Source: Hyphomicrobiales bacterium (GTDB taxonomy: Bacteria > Pseudomonadota > Alphaproteobacteria > Rhizobiales > Beijerinckiaceae). From it: 7,579 bases of DNA. The translations under genes and the position numbers were made by a program. The stretch covers positions 1 to 7,579 of the forward strand of contig CANCAR010000129.1 of the NCBI GenBank assembly GCA_947374125.1. Direction: 5' to 3'. Positions 5,611 to 7,579 of the stretch are shown piece after piece. Positions within the stretch are counted from its first letter, which is position 1; the number at the start of each line of letters is the position of its first letter. The notes under the pieces were generated by a model. That model saw only the letters and a program-made list of their open reading frames with translations, made no database searches and had not been told where the DNA came from.

Positions 5611-5835
5611 ATGGAACCTGTCGCTCAGCCTAAATCCACGCGCTTGAAGGTAAGCGAGCATCGTGCGCGATTGCGTTCGCTTGGTCTTCGTCCGATTCAA
5701 ATCTGGGTGCCGGATGTGCGTGCTCCCTCGTTTCAAGTGGAGGCAAAGCGCCAATCAGCAGCTGTGGCTAAAAGCGAGCATGCCTTGGAGGACCAAGCCT
5801 TTATTGACGCTGTTTCGGTATTCGACGAGCCATGA
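5611..5835 (+). CDS. MazE-family antitoxin (DUF3018 type)
   Basis: This 74-residue protein matches the small DUF3018/MazE-like antitoxin family. It has a basic N-terminal stretch (TRLKVSEHRARLRSLGL, about 10-26), then the hallmark RPIQIWVPDVRAPSF (27-41), then AKRQSAAVAKSEHALEDQAF (45-64), with an acidic C-terminus likely to contact the toxin. In this family the N-terminal half is thought to bind DNA and the rest to bind and inhibit the MazF partner. A ribosome-binding site, GGAG (5600-5603), lies seven bases before the ATG. The stop overlaps the toxin start as ATGA (5832-5835), so the two are translated in a coupled way, with the antitoxin made first. The GTTACATGTAAC palindrome just upstream is the likely operator. 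Confidence 0.88.
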   Translation: MEPVAQPKSTRLKVSEHRARLRSLGLRPIQIWVPDVRAPSFQVEAKRQSAAVAKSEHALEDQAFIDAVSVFDEP

Positions 5836-6173
5836 AACGCGGTGAAGTTTGGACCGTTTCCGGCGGTAAGGATTATGCCGGAAAGCCTCGGCCCGCCGTC
5901 ATTGTCCAAGATGACCGGTTTAATCTGACCAATTCGGTGACGATTTGTGCCTTTACAACCGATGAAACCGAGGCTCCGATTTTTCGGATCGTGATTGAGC
6001 CAAACGAACATAATGGATTACACGCTAGCAGTCGGCTTATGGTGGATAAGCTCTCAACCGTTCCGAAGCTGAAAATCGGGAGCCGTTTGGGGCGCTTAAG
6101 CGACGAAGATATGGCTCACCTTAATCAAGCCATGTTGGTTTTTCTCGGGCTGGCGGTATCACCACGAGGCTAG
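5832..6173 (+). CDS. mazF: PemK/MazF-family endoribonuclease toxin
   Basis: MazF-type toxins are ribosome-independent RNases that cut RNA at short sequences and stop growth when the antitoxin is lost. The 113-residue length is typical. Motifs in order are MKRGEVW at the N-terminus, the KPRPAVIVQ strand (18-26) with Arg20 at the position of the catalytic arginine, VTICAFTTDETEAP (37-50) with Thr43/Thr44 near the catalytic threonine position, and SRLMVDKLSTVPKLKIG, followed by GRLSDEDMAHLNQAMLVFLGL as the final helix. All key blocks are present, so the toxin looks intact. Cleavage specificity cannot be read from sequence. It overlaps its antitoxin by four bases. The next gene, trpF, starts 182 bp downstream; I see no terminator between them. 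Confidence 0.92.
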   Translation: MKRGEVWTVSGGKDYAGKPRPAVIVQDDRFNLTNSVTICAFTTDETEAPIFRIVIEPNEHNGLHASSRLMVDKLSTVPKLKIGSRLGRLSDEDMAHLNQAMLVFLGLAVSPRG

Positions 6174-6248
6174 TCGGGGAAGACCAACGACGATTGATCC
6201 CAATTACAGTTCATATTTTGCCTAATTGCCATGGTGTCTACCGACCAA

Positions 6249-6279
6249 TTGGCCTCGATTACTCAATTAACGGTATAAG
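6249..6279 (+). promoter_or_regulatory. Weak candidate promoter for the trpF-trpB operon
   Basis: The 182 bp between mazF and trpF (6174-6355) contain a good -10-like hexamer, TATAAG (6274-6279). TTGGCC (6249-6254) could act as a -35, although the 19-bp spacer is longer than usual. The frame of trpF is open upstream to a TTG at 6194, but that stretch (with HILPNCHGVYRPIG) does not look like a TrpF N-terminus and is probably non-coding. No Trp-codon-rich leader peptide or clear attenuator hairpin was found. Confidence 0.3.
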
Positions 6280-6355
6280 GCCAGCCCAGCATGCGCGTAC
6301 CGTCCCTGCCAACAAATCATGGACTCTTTCAGCCCGCTATGCGAAATCGGCATCT

Positions 6356-7030
6356 ATGTCGACAGTGATTAAAATCTGCGGTCTCAAAACGCCAGAAACG
6401 CTTGGCGCAGCTTTGGATGCCGGGGCCGATTGGGTTGGATTTGTCTTTTTCCCGAAATCTCCCCGCAATATCTCGCTGGTCGAGGCTAAAGCGCTTGGCG
6501 CGAGCGTTGCAGGGCGGGCTAAAAAGGTGGCGCTCACGGTTGATGCCAGTGACGACGATATCGCGTCCATTATCGACGCCCTTCATCCTGATATGGTGCA
6601 ACTCCATGGCCATGAAACGCCGGAACGGGTTGCAGCGATCCGCGCGACATTTCGTCTCCCTGTGATGAAGGCCATCGGCATCGCCTCTGCCGAGGATATC
6701 TCTGAGCTCCAACGCTATGCCCCTGTTGCGGACTGGCTTTTGCTCGATGCAAAGCCACCCAAGGATGCGGCGCATCCAGGCGGCAATGGTGTGCGTTTCG
6801 ATTGGAATTTGCTCGCGGGGCTTGACCTTGCAAAGCCGTTCATGGTCTCAGGAGGTCTTGATCCATTGAATGTCTCTGAAGCATTGCATTTATCGCATGC
6901 GGCTGGCGTCGATGTATCATCGGGCGTGGAGAGCGCTCCGGGCGTTAAAGACGAACAAAAGATTAGGGATTTTATCGTGTCTGCGCGTAGAGCCAGCGCA
7001 GCGCTATCGGAGAAGGATCGCGGGCAATGA
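6356..7030 (+). CDS. trpF: Phosphoribosylanthranilate isomerase
   Basis: TrpF is a cytosolic (beta/alpha)8-barrel enzyme that isomerises N-(5'-phosphoribosyl)anthranilate to the carboxyphenylaminodeoxyribulose phosphate in tryptophan synthesis. Starting at ATG 6356 the protein has 224 residues, normal for a stand-alone TrpF. It opens with the family signature KICGLKTPETL, where Cys8 is the general base, followed by GADWVGFVFFPKSPRNIS (23-40). MVQLHGHE (80-87) and LLLDAKPP (128-135), with Asp131 as the general acid, are also present. The late MVSGGLDPLNV and GVDVSSGVESAPGVKD segments form the phosphate-binding end. I rejected the upstream TTG at 6194 because it would add 54 residues without similarity. 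The ribosome-binding site before 6356 is poor. The stop overlaps the trpB start as ATGA, indicating a trpF-trpB operon. Confidence 0.95.
   Translation: MSTVIKICGLKTPETLGAALDAGADWVGFVFFPKSPRNISLVEAKALGASVAGRAKKVALTVDASDDDIASIIDALHPDMVQLHGHETPERVAAIRATFRLPVMKAIGIASAEDISELQRYAPVADWLLLDAKPPKDAAHPGGNGVRFDWNLLAGLDLAKPFMVSGGLDPLNVSEALHLSHAAGVDVSSGVESAPGVKDEQKIRDFIVSARRASAALSEKDRGQ
7009..7017 (+). promoter_or_regulatory. trpB: Strong ribosome-binding site of trpB inside trpF
   Basis: GGAGAAGGA sits in the last codons of trpF, nine bases before the trpB ATG at 7027. It fixes the trpB start and contrasts with the poor site in front of trpF, allowing TrpB to be made at a higher level than TrpF from the shared message. 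Confidence 0.7.
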
Positions 7031-7579
7031 CCATCCAGCAAAAGCTGAACTCGTTTCGGTCAGGACCGGATGAGACCGGCCATTTTGGCAATTACGGCGG
7101 CCGATTTGTCGCTGAAACGCTGATGCCGCTCATTCTCGATCTTGAAAAGGCCTATACCGCTGCAAAGGCGGATCCTGCCTTTCACGCCGAATTGGCCTCG
7201 TTCCATACTCATTATGTCGGCCGCCCGAGCCCGCTCTATTTCGCCGAGCGGCTGACCGATCATGTCGGCGGGGCAAAGATTTATCTCAAGCGCGATGAGC
7301 TGAACCATACGGGTGCGCACAAAATCAACAATGTGCTGGGCCAAATTCTGCTCGCCCGCCGCATGGGCAAGACGCGCATTATTGCCGAGACGGGCGCTGG
7401 CCAGCACGGCGTGGCAACCGCCACGGCCTGCGCGCGCTTTGGCCTCAAATGCGTTGTTTATATGGGCGCGGTGGATGTGGAGCGGCAAAAACCGAACGTG
7501 TTCCGCATGCGCATGTTGGGCGCTGAAATTATTCCGGTCGTGTCGGGTTCAAAAACGCTGAAAGACGCGATGAACGAGG
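7027..7579 (+). CDS. trpB: Tryptophan synthase beta chain (N-terminal part)
   Basis: The open frame runs off the right edge after 184 codons; the full family length is about 400. TrpB is the PLP-dependent subunit that joins indole to serine-derived aminoacrylate, working with TrpA in an alpha2beta2 complex. Family features include FGNYGGRFVAETLMP (20-34), VGRPSPLYFAERL (64-76), KRDELNHTGAHKINN (88-102) with Lys99 as the PLP lysine (Lys87 in Salmonella), and AETGAGQHGVATATA (120-134) with Glu121. Glu121 lies 22 residues after the lysine, as Glu109 does in Salmonella. YMGAVDVERQKPNVFRM and the LGAEIIPV segment follow. The ATG overlaps the trpF stop by four bases and has an excellent ribosome-binding site. 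trpA is expected next, outside the window. No defect is seen in the visible part. Confidence 0.97.
   Translation, partial: MTIQQKLNSFRSGPDETGHFGNYGGRFVAETLMPLILDLEKAYTAAKADPAFHAELASFHTHYVGRPSPLYFAERLTDHVGGAKIYLKRDELNHTGAHKINNVLGQILLARRMGKTRIIAETGAGQHGVATATACARFGLKCVVYMGAVDVERQKPNVFRMRMLGAEIIPVVSGSKTLKDAMNE

Larger units (their letters stand above)
3743..6355. other. Probable accessory block inserted between lapA and trpF
   Basis: This segment carries a HigBA-type pair, an ornithine cyclodeaminase-family gene and a MazEF-type pair, all on the plus strand. The genes on both sides (sppA, ihfB, lapA; trpF, trpB) are housekeeping genes that often lie next to each other in Alphaproteobacteria. Composition varies within the block: I count 158 G+C in 360 bases (about 44 %) for 3841-4200, while parts of the cyclodeaminase gene and of trpB are near 55-60 %. 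No integrase, transposase, tRNA or convincing flanking direct repeat is visible, so the mode of entry is unknown and the genes may have arrived separately. Confidence 0.5.

Noticed and set aside
6231..6278. Short frame at ATG 6231 (15 codons) and another at ATG 6291 (25 codons) as a trp leader peptide
   Set aside because: Neither encodes any tryptophan and no attenuator stem pair follows.
6194..6355. Extended N-terminus for trpF beginning at TTG 6194
   Set aside because: It adds 54 residues with no TrpF similarity; the family signature KICGL begins a few residues after ATG 6356.
1..7579. CRISPR arrays, tRNA or rRNA genes, transposases
   Set aside because: No spaced direct repeats, cloverleaf-like sequences, rRNA segments or transposase-like proteins were seen on either strand.

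Overview
The window looks like an alphaproteobacterial chromosome of about 55-60 % GC. The main evidence is the run sppA-ihfB-lapA followed by trpF-trpB, an order typical of many Alphaproteobacteria. A small palindromic repeat near the left end, with a core of the AAGTGGAAACCGGTTTT type, points the same way. Genus cannot be assigned from sequence alone.

Layout. (1) Positions 1-177 hold the C-terminal end of an unrecognised plus-strand gene. It converges on folC (225-1547, minus), and a 53-bp palindrome at 175-227 separates them and supplies both stop codons. (2) A YoaB-like Rid-family gene (1558-1908, minus) lies 10 bp upstream of folC and is probably co-transcribed with it. (3) After a 146-bp divergent intergenic region come sppA (2055-3038), ihfB (3089-3382) and lapA (3407-3742) on the plus strand: an inner-membrane signal-peptide peptidase, the IHF beta subunit and a small two-helix membrane protein. 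(4) Positions 3743-6355 separate lapA from trpF and look like accessory DNA. They hold an AT-richer HigBA-type toxin-antitoxin pair (3809-4502), an ornithine cyclodeaminase/mu-crystallin family gene (4551-5498), and a MazEF-type pair (5611-6173). Each toxin-antitoxin pair has its own palindromic candidate operator just upstream. (5) The tryptophan block resumes with trpF (6356-7030), overlapping trpB (7027 to the window end) by ATGA. trpA would be expected just beyond the edge.

Working together. TrpF and TrpB carry out two steps of tryptophan synthesis. The two toxin-antitoxin modules look self-contained and autoregulated; one lies on each side of the cyclodeaminase-family gene. I did not find a wholly new system. 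The points most worth following up are the twin toxin-antitoxin insertion in a normally conserved gene order, the composite operator in front of the HigBA pair, the repeat that ends two convergent genes, and an enzyme that is probably an imine reductase rather than a true ornithine cyclodeaminase.
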